NCBI RefSeq assembly: GCF_019200975.1
Contig: NZ_JAHTMR010000019.1
Coordinates: forward strand, 31,898 to 95,897
DNA from: Pseudomonas sp. PD9R
GTDB taxonomy: Bacteria > Pseudomonadota > Gammaproteobacteria > Pseudomonadales > Pseudomonadaceae
DNA: 64,000 nt
Direction of reading: 5' to 3'
Shown here: positions 17,181 through 26,033 of the stretch, piece by piece
Position numbering within the stretch: the stretch's first letter is position 1
Layout: every line of letters starts with the position of its first letter
The notes under the pieces: model-generated
The model's database searches: none
Seen by the model: only the letters and a program-made list of their open reading frames with translations
Told to the model about the DNA's origin: nothing
Translations under genes and position numbers: made by a program

Positions 17181-18458
17181 ATGAGCAAGACTAACGCTTC
17201 TTTGATGGCCCGCCGTACCGCTGCTGTTCCACGTGGTGTTGGCCAGATTCACCCGATTTTCGCCGAGTCCGCGAAGAACGCTACCGTGACCGACGTTGAA
17301 GGTCGTGAGTTCATCGACTTCGCTGGCGGTATCGCCGTGCTGAACACCGGCCACGTGCACCCGAAAATCATCGCCGCCGTGACCGAGCAGTTGAACAAGC
17401 TGACCCACACTTGCTTCCAGGTTCTGGCCTACGAGCCGTACGTAGAAGTGTGCGAAAAAATCAACGCCAAGGTCCCAGGTGATTTCGAGAAGAAAACCCT
17501 GCTGGTCACCACCGGTTCCGAAGCCGTAGAAAACGCCGTGAAAATCGCTCGTGCCGCCACTGGCCGTGCTGGCGTGATTGCATTCACCGGCGCATACCAC
17601 GGTCGCACCATGATGACGCTGGGCCTGACCGGTAAAGTCGTGCCTTACTCGGCCGGCATGGGCCTGATGCCAGGCGGCGTATTCCGCGCGCTGTACCCGA
17701 ACGAGCTGCACGGTGTGAGCATCGACGATTCGATCGCCAGCATCGAGCGTATCTTCAAGAACGACGCCGAGCCGCGTGACATCGCTGCCATCATCATCGA
17801 GCCGGTTCAGGGCGAAGGTGGTTTCTACGTCGCTCCGAAAGAATTCATGAAGCGTCTGCGTGCACTGTGCGACCAGCACGGCATCCTGCTGATCGCTGAC
17901 GAAGTACAGACTGGCGCTGGCCGTACCGGTACGTTCTTCGCCATGGAACAGATGGGCGTTGCTGCCGACCTGACCACCTTCGCCAAATCCATCGCTGGCG
18001 GCTTCCCGTTGGCCGGCGTTTGCGGTAAAGCCGATTACATGGACGCCATTGCTCCAGGCGGCCTGGGCGGCACCTACGCGGGTAGCCCGATTGCTTGCGC
18101 CGCGGCCCTGGCCGTGATGGAAGTGTTCGAAGAAGAGCACCTGCTGGATCGCTGCAAGTCGGTTGGCGAGCGTCTGGTAACGGGCCTGAAGGCCATCCAG
18201 GCCAAGTACCCGGTAATCGGTGAAGTCCGTGCCTTGGGCGCGATGATCGCGGTCGAGCTGTTCGAAAACGGCGACAGCCACAAGCCGAACGCTGCTGCAG
18301 TGGCATCGGTTGTAGCCAAGGCTCGCGACAAGGGTCTGATCCTGCTGTCTTGCGGCACCTACGGCAACGTTCTGCGCGTGCTGGTACCGCTGACTTCGCC
18401 GGACGAGCAACTGGACAAAGGCCTGGCGATCATCGAAGAGTGCTTCTCTGAGCTCTGA
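17181..18458 (+). CDS. gabT: 4-aminobutyrate aminotransferase
   Basis: 425 residues. A PLP-dependent class III aminotransferase that converts GABA and 2-oxoglutarate to succinate semialdehyde and glutamate, feeding gabD. Visible: FAGGIAVLNTGH, TTGSEAVENAVKIAR, TGAYHGRT, the IIEPVQGEGG segment, LLIADEVQTGAGRTG and the PLP lysine in TTFAKSIAGGFPLAGV. The start ATGAGCAAG follows GAGGAATGT. A strong terminator follows 15 bp after the stop. Confidence 0.97.
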   Translation: MSKTNASLMARRTAAVPRGVGQIHPIFAESAKNATVTDVEGREFIDFAGGIAVLNTGHVHPKIIAAVTEQLNKLTHTCFQVLAYEPYVEVCEKINAKVPGDFEKKTLLVTTGSEAVENAVKIARAATGRAGVIAFTGAYHGRTMMTLGLTGKVVPYSAGMGLMPGGVFRALYPNELHGVSIDDSIASIERIFKNDAEPRDIAAIIIEPVQGEGGFYVAPKEFMKRLRALCDQHGILLIADEVQTGAGRTGTFFAMEQMGVAADLTTFAKSIAGGFPLAGVCGKADYMDAIAPGGLGGTYAGSPIACAAALAVMEVFEEEHLLDRCKSVGERLVTGLKAIQAKYPVIGEVRALGAMIAVELFENGDSHKPNAAAVASVVAKARDKGLILLSCGTYGNVLRVLVPLTSPDEQLDKGLAIIEECFSEL

Positions 18459-18473
18459 GTGTGACCTGATCGA

Positions 18474-18501
18474 CAAAAAACCCGCTTCGGCGGGTTTTTT
18501 T
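18474..18501 (+). terminator. rho-independent terminator after gabT
   Basis: AAAAAACCCGC-TTCG-GCGGGTTTTTT: a UUCG-capped stem flanked by A and T runs, so it can work in both directions. Confidence 0.95.
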
Positions 18502-18587
18502 ACGCCTGCGCAAACGCATCCCACGCGATAGCGCTGTAACGATTGAGCAGCATTCGCTAAGGTTCAGCTATTGCCAGGGAGAGCTGT

Positions 18588-19802
18588 ATGACTGTCGTCA
18601 ATTTACCCGCCGTCCCAAGAGTCCTGATCGCCGAGGCCGACCCATGGTCTCGCGACATGCTCAAGGAGGTGCTGTTGAACGTACGCTGCGACGCGCGTCT
18701 GGACCTGTGTGCCGACGGACAACAGGCGCTTGAGCTGCTGGCAGCCAACCCTTATGACCTGGTGATCGTCGACTGGGAATTGCCCGGCGTCGATGGCCTG
18801 AATGTGTTGCGCAGCGTCCGCCAACGCAAACGCAATCCGCCGCTGCCGTTCATTTTGATGAGTAGCCGCAGTGACAGTGCAAGTGTGCGCGAAGCCCTGC
18901 CGCTCGCACCCGCAGCGTATTTGACCAAACCTCTGAACATGGAAAGCCTGACCCACCGTCTGCAGGATTTGCTGCTGGCCGCTGGCGAAGAAGTGTCGTG
19001 CGAGGTGCCGACGCTGGCACCGGGCATGACGTTGTCGGTGTACCTGGAGCGTCGTCGTGAGCTGGCGGAAGGTGCGCCACTGATGACCGACGTGCAGTTG
19101 GCGGTCAAGCGTAGCCTCAACCCTGACGGTCTCGATTTGACCGCGCTGGAAGACGAAATCCGTATTGATCCGCAGGTGACTGCCGTGCTGATCGCCGCCG
19201 CCAACAGTGCGGCCCACCACAATGGCGCGGCGGTGCAAACCGTGTCCCAGGCGCTGCACAGGCTGGGCACCGGGCAAAGCATGAACCTGATTCTGGGGCT
19301 TGCTCTCAAGCGCAGTGCGCGCCTCAGTGATCCGTACCTGTCGGACTACGCCGAGCGTTATTGGGACTTGTCGCTGCACACCGCCGAATACGCACGAACG
19401 CTGGCGCGTTTGCTCGATCTCGATCAGGCGCGCTGCTACTGCGCCGGCATGCTGCATTGCCTCGGCGACCTGGCGCTGCTGCGCTGTTTGCAGGAGTGGA
19501 AGCAGGCCGGTGGCGAGCTGGATGAGCAGGAAGCGGTAGGCGAGGCGCTGGCTCAGTTCGGCGCGGCGTACGGTTCAGCCCTGCGCACCCGCTGGCGCCT
19601 GCCGCTGGAGCTGCGAGAGCTGATTGCGGCGGTCTACCAGCTCGGTGGCGGGGTTTATTCCCGCGAGGCGCTGGTGATGAACATGGCCGCTCAGATGGCG
19701 CGGTTGACCGAGCATGATGGCATCGAGGAACTGGCGAAGAGTCGCACGGCGCGTTTGCTCAAGATCGGGCTGCCGGAGTTGATGCGGATGCGCAAAAAGT
19801 AA
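18588..19802 (+). CDS. response regulator with HDOD output domain
   Basis: 404 residues. Residues 5-130 form a receiver domain: acidic pocket EADP, phospho-Asp in VIVDWELPG, and conserved Lys in AYLTKPLNM. From about residue 165 there is an HDOD domain (metal-poor HD relative): ALEDEIRIDPQVTAVLIAAA, QTVSQALHRLGTGQSMNLIL, MLHCLGDLALLR. HDOD response regulators act in signalling without direct DNA binding. No histidine kinase is adjacent, so the input is unknown. Own promoter after the gabT terminator. Confidence 0.88.
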   Translation: MTVVNLPAVPRVLIAEADPWSRDMLKEVLLNVRCDARLDLCADGQQALELLAANPYDLVIVDWELPGVDGLNVLRSVRQRKRNPPLPFILMSSRSDSASVREALPLAPAAYLTKPLNMESLTHRLQDLLLAAGEEVSCEVPTLAPGMTLSVYLERRRELAEGAPLMTDVQLAVKRSLNPDGLDLTALEDEIRIDPQVTAVLIAAANSAAHHNGAAVQTVSQALHRLGTGQSMNLILGLALKRSARLSDPYLSDYAERYWDLSLHTAEYARTLARLLDLDQARCYCAGMLHCLGDLALLRCLQEWKQAGGELDEQEAVGEALAQFGAAYGSALRTRWRLPLELRELIAAVYQLGGGVYSREALVMNMAAQMARLTEHDGIEELAKSRTARLLKIGLPELMRMRKK

Positions 19803-19820
19803 GACTTCATGCAAACCCCC

Positions 19821-19906
19821 TGTAGGAGCGAGCTTGCTCGCGAAGGTCTGCCAGTCAAAGTTGATGTCGACTGACACACCTTCGCGAGCAAGCTCGCTCC
19901 TACAGG
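19821..19906. repeat. REP pair, family B
   Basis: Inverted pair of the family B palindrome (TGTAGGAGCGAGC ... GCTCGCTCCTACA) between two convergent genes. Confidence 0.92.
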
Positions 19907-19923
19907 GTTTTGTGTTGAGGCTG

Positions 19924-20913
19924 TCATCCAGAGATGATGCGGTTCTTGCCCTCGCGCTTGGCTTGATACATCGCTGCATCAGCGCGGGCAAACAGGCTTT
20001 CCACGTTTTCGTCCCCGGCGGTGAGGCTGGTCAGCCCTTGGCTGACGGTGATGCCGAACGTTTGCTCGCCATGGCTGAAGCTCAAGCGCTGAATCTCCCG
20101 TTGCAAACGCTCGGCCACTTGCAGCGCCATGTCCGGTGGGCAGCCAGGGAGCACGGCTGCGAATTCCTCACCGCCGATCCGCCCGAACAGATCGCCGCGA
20201 CGTAAAGCCGCGCGACCGCTTTCGGCGATGTGTTGCAGCACGTTGTCGCCCTCCTGGTGGCCATAGGTATCGTTGATCACTTTGAAGTCATCGATGTCCA
20301 GCATCAGGAACGACAGCGGCGTCCCCAGTTGCCTGGCCGTTTCGAATTCCTCGCGGGCGCCTTCGAAGAAATGTCGGCGGTTGCTGCTCTGGGTCAGGGC
20401 GTCGGTGGTGGCCAGGCGTTGCAACTCGGTTTCCATTTGCTTCTTGTCGGTGATGTCTTCAGCGATGCCGACGATGATCACCGGCTGCCCGGGCTCGGTC
20501 TGACGATTGATAAAGCATTTGTCGCTGAGCCAGCGTATCTGCCCATCGCCGTCGATGATCCGATACTCGCGGTCTTCTACGGCACCTTTGACCAGCACGT
20601 CTGCCAGGCTGCGCTCGGCATATTCCAGGTCATCAGGGTAAATGCTGTCGCGCCACTCGTTGTAGTCGGACAGCAACAGGTCGGCGGGGCGCCCGAAAAT
20701 CCGTTCATAGGCAGGGCTGACGTACAGCACCTGACGGGTTTCCCAGTTGAATGCCCAAAGTACCGCGTTGACGCTCACCAGAAGGGTGCTGAACAGCTGT
20801 TCACGTTCGCTCAGACGCGCTACTTCGCCTTGGGCGTGCATCAGCGCCAGAAGGGTTTGAGCGGCCTCAGGCCACTGCGAAGGGGATGAGTCTTGCTGGT
20901 TTCTATGGACCAT
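19924..20913 (-). CDS. PAS-GGDEF diguanylate cyclase
   Basis: 329 residues, soluble. A PAS fold spans about 35-155 (LWAFNWETRQVLYVSPAYER, with a PAC end EDITDKKQ), followed by GGDEF from about 165. The active site is GGEEF, the active variant. An RRGD I-site lies exactly five residues before it, so the enzyme should be product-inhibited by c-di-GMP. It makes c-di-GMP from two GTP. The sensory PAS ligand is unknown. It is convergent with the HDOD gene across a REP pair. Confidence 0.92.
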   Translation of the reverse strand: MVHRNQQDSSPSQWPEAAQTLLALMHAQGEVARLSEREQLFSTLLVSVNAVLWAFNWETRQVLYVSPAYERIFGRPADLLLSDYNEWRDSIYPDDLEYAERSLADVLVKGAVEDREYRIIDGDGQIRWLSDKCFINRQTEPGQPVIIVGIAEDITDKKQMETELQRLATTDALTQSSNRRHFFEGAREEFETARQLGTPLSFLMLDIDDFKVINDTYGHQEGDNVLQHIAESGRAALRRGDLFGRIGGEEFAAVLPGCPPDMALQVAERLQREIQRLSFSHGEQTFGITVSQGLTSLTAGDENVESLFARADAAMYQAKREGKNRIISG

Positions 20914-21063
20914 TGGCGAAATCTCAAAGGGCGTGCGCCGCTTGAGGTTCGAAAGCGGCCATAACGAAGCCCGCCGGGGTGGCGAAGTGTCTTTGAGAGG
21001 AGGGATTTGGAGCGAAGTTCCCGCTTTTTGTGGCGAGGGTGCTGGCTCCCGCCGGGCGGTATT

Positions 21064-21095
21064 GACGGTGCGCTTTTTAGTTAAAACGCACCGTC
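21064..21095. terminator. hairpin downstream of desA
   Basis: Perfect 9-bp inverted repeat GACGGTGCG / CGCACCGTC with a 14-nt loop, 15 bp past the desA stop. There is no clear T-run on the minus strand, so termination strength is uncertain. Confidence 0.5.
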
Positions 21096-21110
21096 ACAGG
21101 TAAGGCCCTG

Positions 21111-22295
21111 TCAGGCGGCGGTTGGGCGCAGGGAGTAGGTTTTCAACTGATCGGCGAATTCACGCAGGGATTGAATCCCGCTAGCTTCGGCTTCATGTAC
21201 CCAGTCCTTGATGGCGGCCAGCATGTCGTGACCATTTGAGCTGGTCTTGACCCAGATCTGCTGCAAAGCCAGGCGTTTCTCGTAAATTACCTTCAGCGCC
21301 TGGCTATGCTCGAGCATGTTCTGGATGCGCACATGGTGTTTGTCATCCAGCAGGCTGGTTTCCCGCGAGAGCAAACGCTTGGCGCGGTGGAACTGGTGGC
21401 GGACCGAGTGATCGACTTTTTCCAGCTCTTGCTTGACCAGTGGGCCAATCACCAATTTGCGGTACTGGGCCATGATCTGGAAGCGGTTGTTGAGGATCGC
21501 CATGGCGGTGTCCATGTCCAGGTTGCCCTTGCCTTCGACGCGATGGGCAATCGGTGCAACACGCTGAACCTTGGCCAGGCGCAGGAAGCTGAACACTTGA
21601 ATCCAGGCCCAGCCCAGATCAAATTCCCACTTCTTCACCGACAGTTTTGCCGAGTTAGGGTAGGTGTGATGGTTGTTATGCAGTTCTTCACCGCCGATCA
21701 GGATGCCCCAAGGCACCAGATTGGTCGCCGCGTCGCGGCATTCGAAGTTGCGGTAGCCGATGGCATGGCCCAGGCCATTGACCACGCCGGCAGCCCACAC
21801 CGGGATCCACATCATCTGGATGGCCCAGATGGTGATGCCGATGGTGCCGAACAGCAGCAAGTCGATGACCCCCATGATTGCCACACCCAGCAGCGGGTAA
21901 CGGCTGTAGAGGTTGCGTTCGATCCAGTCTTCGGGGCAGTTTTTGCCGTAGATGCGCAAGGTCTCGGGGTTTTCCGCTTCGGCGCGGTACAGCTCGGCGC
22001 CTTTGCGCAGGACGGTGGACAAGCCCTTGATGACCGGGCTGTGCGGGTCATCGACGGTTTCGCATTTGGCGTGATGCTTGCGGTGGATAGCGGTCCACTC
22101 GCGGGTGTTCTGCGCCGTGGTCAGCCACAGCCAGAAACGGAAAAAGTGTTTCAGGCCAGCATTCAACTCAAGCGAGCGATGGGCTGAGTAACGATGCAGA
22201 TAGACCGTGACGCCGACGATCGTCACGTGGGTCATCAGCAGGGTGACTGCCACCAGTGACCAGGGCGACAAGCCGAGAAAACCTTCGTACCACAT
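21111..22295 (-). CDS. desA: delta-9 acyl-lipid desaturase
   Basis: 394 residues. Membrane fatty acid desaturase that inserts a double bond into acyl chains of membrane lipids, setting fluidity. All three histidine clusters are intact: HRYSAHRS, HRKHHAKCE and ELHNNHHTY. Hydrophobic pairs lie at about 10-30 and 130-170. A soluble C-terminal domain of about 150 residues follows. From memory P. aeruginosa PA0286 (desA) sits beside a GGDEF/EAL gene and oscA, as here. Confidence 0.9.
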   Translation of the reverse strand: MWYEGFLGLSPWSLVAVTLLMTHVTIVGVTVYLHRYSAHRSLELNAGLKHFFRFWLWLTTAQNTREWTAIHRKHHAKCETVDDPHSPVIKGLSTVLRKGAELYRAEAENPETLRIYGKNCPEDWIERNLYSRYPLLGVAIMGVIDLLLFGTIGITIWAIQMMWIPVWAAGVVNGLGHAIGYRNFECRDAATNLVPWGILIGGEELHNNHHTYPNSAKLSVKKWEFDLGWAWIQVFSFLRLAKVQRVAPIAHRVEGKGNLDMDTAMAILNNRFQIMAQYRKLVIGPLVKQELEKVDHSVRHQFHRAKRLLSRETSLLDDKHHVRIQNMLEHSQALKVIYEKRLALQQIWVKTSSNGHDMLAAIKDWVHEAEASGIQSLREFADQLKTYSLRPTAA

Positions 22296-22430
22296 AGGCT
22301 ATAGGGCCCTCGATAAAGAAAAAAACAGCCGTTGCATTATCACTAAGCGCACAGAGAAAACCAGTCGCCCTTTCAGATAAGAGTGGCTGGATGTGTCATT
22401 AACCTATAATCCCAATATTTTTATAGGGAC

Positions 22431-24362
22431 ATGGACCGCCTTATGTCTGCCAGCTATCGCGACGCCTTGCGCGCAGCGCTGCTTTATCTGTTGCTTTCTG
22501 TACTTTGGCTGCAGATGAGTGGCTATTTATTGAACAGTATCTTCGATAGCTCGGCTGAGCTATTGCGATGGCAACTGATCAACGGTTATGTCTGGGTGAT
22601 GTTGAGTGCCGGGTTGATCTTTGTTGCCCGCACGCGATTACTCCGCTGCCTCGGAATTGGCGCAAAACTGCGCGAGCGCAGTGAAGATCGTGAGCGCCTG
22701 CGCCAGGCTGCCGCCGTGTTCGATTGCACCCGTGAAGGCGTGCTGGTCACCAATCGCGAAGGCTTGATCGTTCATGTGAACCGGGCGTTCATGCAGATCA
22801 CCGGCTATCAAAGTGAAGAGGTGCTGGGTCAGCGGCCCAGTCTGTTCAAGTCCGGCCGTCATCTTCCAGATTTTTATCAGGCGATGTTCGCCACGCTCGA
22901 CAGTAGCGGCGAGTGGAGTGGCGAAATCTGGAACCGTCGCAAAAGCGGCGAAATCTATCCACAGTGGCAGACCATTCGCATCATTCGCGACGACCACGGG
23001 CAGCTTAGCCATTACGTGGCGGTGTTTTCCGATATCAGCGCAATTAAAAACACCGAGCACGAATTGATGCGCCTGGCGCACCACGATCCGCTGACCGACT
23101 TGCCCAATCGCTTGCTGTTCACCGATCGCGCCGAGCAGGCCCTGGCTTCGGCGCAGATCCACAAGCGTGGCTGCGCGCTGCTGCTGATCGATCTTGATCA
23201 CTTCAAGATAATCAACGACAGCCTCGGGCACACCATCGGAGACCAACTGCTCAAAGCTGTATCTGAGCGCTTGAAAGCCATGTTCGGTCCGGGCATCACG
23301 CTGGCGCGCCTGGGTGGCGATGAGTTTGCGGTGCTGGCTGAAAGCTGCCCGCAGTTGGTGCAGGCGGCAGCGCTGGCCCAGAGGATTATCGATGGCCTCA
23401 AAGAGCCGTTTTTTATCGACGGTCATCAGCTGCTTATCAATGCCAGCATTGGTATCAGCCTCTTTCCCAGCGATGCCCTGAGCACGGAACAGTTGTTGCG
23501 CAATGCTGACTCTGCGCTGTTCAAGGCCAAGAGCACCGGCCGCAATGATTACGCGCTCTACACCGAAGAGTTGACAGCCCATGCTCAACAACGGGTCGAG
23601 ATTGCATTCGAATTGCGTCGTGCGCTGGATCAGCAGCAGTTCCGGGTTTATTACCAACCGGTTCACGACCTGCAAACCAGCCGCTTGATCGGTGTCGAGG
23701 CGCTGGTGCGCTGGGAGCATCCGAAGCGCGGTTTGGTGTCGCCGGCAGAGTTCATTCCTGTGGCCGAGCGGACCGGGCTGATCGCAGAAATCGACGCCTG
23801 GGTAATGCAGCAGGCGTGTCAGCAGATGTGCCAATGGCAGCAGGCTGGCGTGGTGTTGTCGTTTGTCGCGGTGAATGTGTCATCGCGTTTGTTTGCTCGC
23901 CGCGAGTTGTATCAGCAGGTGGCACAGGTGCTGCGTGAAACTGGGCTGGAGCCGGTTTATCTGGAGCTGGAAGTCACCGAAAGCGCGGTGATGGAAGACC
24001 CGGAAGTCGCGCTGGAGCAAATGCACCGGCTGCGTGAATTGGGTGTGCGGCTGGCCATTGACGATTTCGGCACCGGTTACTCGTCGCTACTGAGGCTCAA
24101 GCGGCTGCCGGTGCAGAAGCTCAAGATTGATCAGGGTTTTGTCGCCGGACTGCCATGGGACGAGGATGACGCGGCCATCGTTCGGGTAATCATCGCCCTG
24201 GCGCAGAGCATGGGGATGCAGGTGCAGGCTGAAGGCATCGAAACGGTGGAGCAGGCAGCTTTTTTGCTCGAACACGGCAGCCATCAAGGGCAGGGGTACT
24301 GGTTCGGGCGGCCGGTGCCGGCGTTGCAGCTGGATTGGGTGCATGCTCCGATCATTCGCTAA
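22431..24362 (+). CDS. PAS-GGDEF-EAL membrane protein, probable c-di-GMP phosphodiesterase
   Basis: 643 residues. Two N-terminal membrane helices (residues 12-35 and 45-65), a PAS domain at about 85-210 with a PAC end (FSDISAIKNTE), a GGDEF domain at about 215-380 with intact GGDEF but no RxxD I-site, and an EAL domain from 390. The EAL side has EALVRWEHP, the DDFGTGYSSL loop and EGIETVEQ, so hydrolysis should be possible. The gene is divergent from desA. An alternative start at 22443 (MSASYRDAL) would remove four residues. Confidence 0.92.
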   Translation: MDRLMSASYRDALRAALLYLLLSVLWLQMSGYLLNSIFDSSAELLRWQLINGYVWVMLSAGLIFVARTRLLRCLGIGAKLRERSEDRERLRQAAAVFDCTREGVLVTNREGLIVHVNRAFMQITGYQSEEVLGQRPSLFKSGRHLPDFYQAMFATLDSSGEWSGEIWNRRKSGEIYPQWQTIRIIRDDHGQLSHYVAVFSDISAIKNTEHELMRLAHHDPLTDLPNRLLFTDRAEQALASAQIHKRGCALLLIDLDHFKIINDSLGHTIGDQLLKAVSERLKAMFGPGITLARLGGDEFAVLAESCPQLVQAAALAQRIIDGLKEPFFIDGHQLLINASIGISLFPSDALSTEQLLRNADSALFKAKSTGRNDYALYTEELTAHAQQRVEIAFELRRALDQQQFRVYYQPVHDLQTSRLIGVEALVRWEHPKRGLVSPAEFIPVAERTGLIAEIDAWVMQQACQQMCQWQQAGVVLSFVAVNVSSRLFARRELYQQVAQVLRETGLEPVYLELEVTESAVMEDPEVALEQMHRLRELGVRLAIDDFGTGYSSLLRLKRLPVQKLKIDQGFVAGLPWDEDDAAIVRVIIALAQSMGMQVQAEGIETVEQAAFLLEHGSHQGQGYWFGRPVPALQLDWVHAPIIR

Positions 24363-24370
24363 AAGCTGAA

Positions 24371-24440
24371 AGACCGCAGCCTTCGGCAGCTCCTTGACGA
24401 CGCGATCACCTGTAGGAGCTGCCGAAGGCTGCGATCTTTT
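24371..24440. repeat. REP pair, family A
   Basis: Inverted family A pair directly after the GGDEF-EAL stop codon; one arm has ACCGCAG for ATCGCAG. Confidence 0.9.
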
Positions 24441-24508
24441 GATCTTAAAACCCCCAACCACGCCGCAAACCCTTACTCCATCAAATAATGTCTTCTGGTT
24501 ATATAAAC

Positions 24509-24533
24509 ATTCTTAAATAGTCTTTTTAAGAAT
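24509..24533. promoter_or_regulatory. inverted repeat upstream of oscA-sbp
   Basis: Perfect 9-bp arms ATTCTTAAA and TTTAAGAAT around a 7-nt spacer in an AT-rich stretch, 82 bp before the oscA start. Sulfur-limitation genes in gammaproteobacteria are controlled by CysB, which binds AT-rich sites just upstream of promoters. This is a candidate CysB site by position; the sequence match is not proof. Confidence 0.5.
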
Positions 24534-24615
24534 ATCCGCGCCTCTCTACTATTGGTCTCACGCCGCAAGCAGTGCCGCCACTGCCAGGCAACCTCTCAGT
24601 CGAAGGAGCAGCACC

Positions 24616-24798
24616 ATGAGCGCATCCCTACGTAGCGTTGACGGCCAGGACGAAGCAACCATCCTGCGTGAGATCCAGAGCGCGTTGCGCGATCTGCGGT
24701 TCGGTGCCGTGGAAATCACCGTCCACAACGCCCAGGTGGTTCAGATCGAGCGCAAAGAAAAATTCCGCTTGCAGCAGCCGGGTAACAAGCCGGGCTGA
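24616..24798 (+). CDS. oscA: OscA/YezD-like small protein (DUF2292)
   Basis: 60 residues with the DUF2292 pattern: ILREIQSALRDLRFGAVEIT then VHNAQVVQIERKEKFRL. In Pseudomonas corrugata the homologue oscA is needed to use organosulfur sources under chromate stress and lies upstream of sbp, as here. The molecular role is unknown; the short beta-rich domain may bind a ligand or protein. A ribosome site (GAAGGAGCAGC) precedes the ATG. A REP pair separates it from sbp by 152 bp. Confidence 0.85.
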   Translation: MSASLRSVDGQDEATILREIQSALRDLRFGAVEITVHNAQVVQIERKEKFRLQQPGNKPG

Positions 24799-24809
24799 AG
24801 CCGAGGATC

Positions 24810-24883
24810 AAAAGATCGCAGCCTGCGGCAGCTCACAGGGGAAAGCGTTTCAAATGCAGCAGATGCCGAAGGCTGCGATCTTT
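24810..24883. repeat. REP pair, family A
   Basis: Imperfect inverted family A pair between oscA and sbp. Its place inside a likely operon could change the ratio of the two transcripts. Confidence 0.85.
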
Positions 24884-24950
24884 AAGCAGGCAACCCGATT
24901 CCAGATCATAAAAAAAAGCCATCACACCAAGAATTCCAGGAGCTTTCACC

Positions 24951-25964
24951 ATGTCGTCGATTCGTCATTTCGCTTTGGCCGCCCTGGCCAGTGCCCTTTT
25001 TGCTGGTTCTGCGGTTGCCAAGGATTACGAGTTACTCAACGTGTCGTACGACCCGACTCGTGAGCTGTACCAAGATTACAACGCCGAATTCGTCAAGTTC
25101 TGGCAGAAGGACCACGCCGGCGACACCGTGAAAATCCAGCAATCCCATGGCGGTTCGGGCAAGCAAGGCCGGGCGGTGATCGATGGCCTGCGCGCCGACG
25201 TCGTGACCCTGGCCCTGGCCGGTGACATCGACGAAATCGCCAAGCTGGGCAAAACCCTGCCAGCCGATTGGCAGACGCGTCTGCCGGAAGCGAGCACGCC
25301 TTACACCTCGACCATCGTGTTCCTGGTGCGCAAGGGCAACCCTAAAGGCATCAAGGATTGGGGCGACTTGGTCAAGAACGACGTATCGGTGATCACGCCA
25401 AACCCGAAAACCTCCGGCGGTGCACGCTGGAACTTCCTCGCCGCCTGGGCCTACGGCCTGAAAGCCAATGGTGGCAACGAAGCCAAGGCCAAAGAATACG
25501 TACAAACGCTGTTCAAGCACGTGCCAGTGCTGGATACCGGCGCTCGCGGTTCGACCATTACCTTCGTTAACAACGGTCAGGGTGATGTGTTGCTGGCCTG
25601 GGAAAACGAAGCTTTCCTGGCTCTGAAAGAAGATGGCGGCGCTGACAAGTTCGATATCGTCGTGCCTTCGCTGTCGATCCTCGCCGAACCGCCGGTGGCC
25701 GTAGTCGACAAGAACGCCGAGAAAAAGGGCAACGAGCAGATCGCCGAAGCCTACCTCAAGCACTTGTACAGCCCGGCCGGCCAGGAAATCGCGGCGAAAA
25801 ACTTCTATCGTCCACGTGATAAGGACGTGGCCGCCAAGTACGCCAATCAGTTCCCGAAACTGGAGCTGGTGAGCATCGACAAGGACTTCGGTGGGTGGAA
25901 AACCGCACAGCCGAAATTCTTCAATGATGGTGGCGTGTTCGACCAGATCTACCAGGCGCAGTAA
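24951..25964 (+). CDS. sbp: periplasmic sulfate-binding protein
   Basis: 337 residues with a signal peptide cleaved after AVA (about residue 23). The mature start KDYELLNVSYDPTRELY is the hallmark of Sbp/CysP. Ligand-site segments QSHGGSGKQ and PKTSGGARWNFLAAWAYG are intact. It delivers sulfate (or thiosulfate) to CysTWA. AGGAGC precedes the ATG. It is the first structural gene of the transporter operon. Confidence 0.96.
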   Translation: MSSIRHFALAALASALFAGSAVAKDYELLNVSYDPTRELYQDYNAEFVKFWQKDHAGDTVKIQQSHGGSGKQGRAVIDGLRADVVTLALAGDIDEIAKLGKTLPADWQTRLPEASTPYTSTIVFLVRKGNPKGIKDWGDLVKNDVSVITPNPKTSGGARWNFLAAWAYGLKANGGNEAKAKEYVQTLFKHVPVLDTGARGSTITFVNNGQGDVLLAWENEAFLALKEDGGADKFDIVVPSLSILAEPPVAVVDKNAEKKGNEQIAEAYLKHLYSPAGQEIAAKNFYRPRDKDVAAKYANQFPKLELVSIDKDFGGWKTAQPKFFNDGGVFDQIYQAQ

Positions 25965-25983
25965 TCTTAAATAGCCATCAACG

Positions 25984-26007
25984 AGCCCCGGATTTACGTT
26001 CGGGGCT
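25984..26007 (+). terminator. attenuator-like hairpin between sbp and cysT
   Basis: Seven-pair stem AGCCCCG / CGGGGCT with a 10-nt loop and only a short T tract, placed in the 69-bp gap. It probably trims transcription so that the binding protein is made in excess over the membrane parts, a common arrangement. Confidence 0.65.
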
Positions 26008-26033
26008 TCGTGCGTTCTCAACCAAGGACTTTT

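Noticed and set aside
19821..19906. CRISPR array or attenuators made of the repeated palindromes
   Set aside because: Repeats are paired inverted REP units in separate intergenic gaps, without regular spacers or cas genes.
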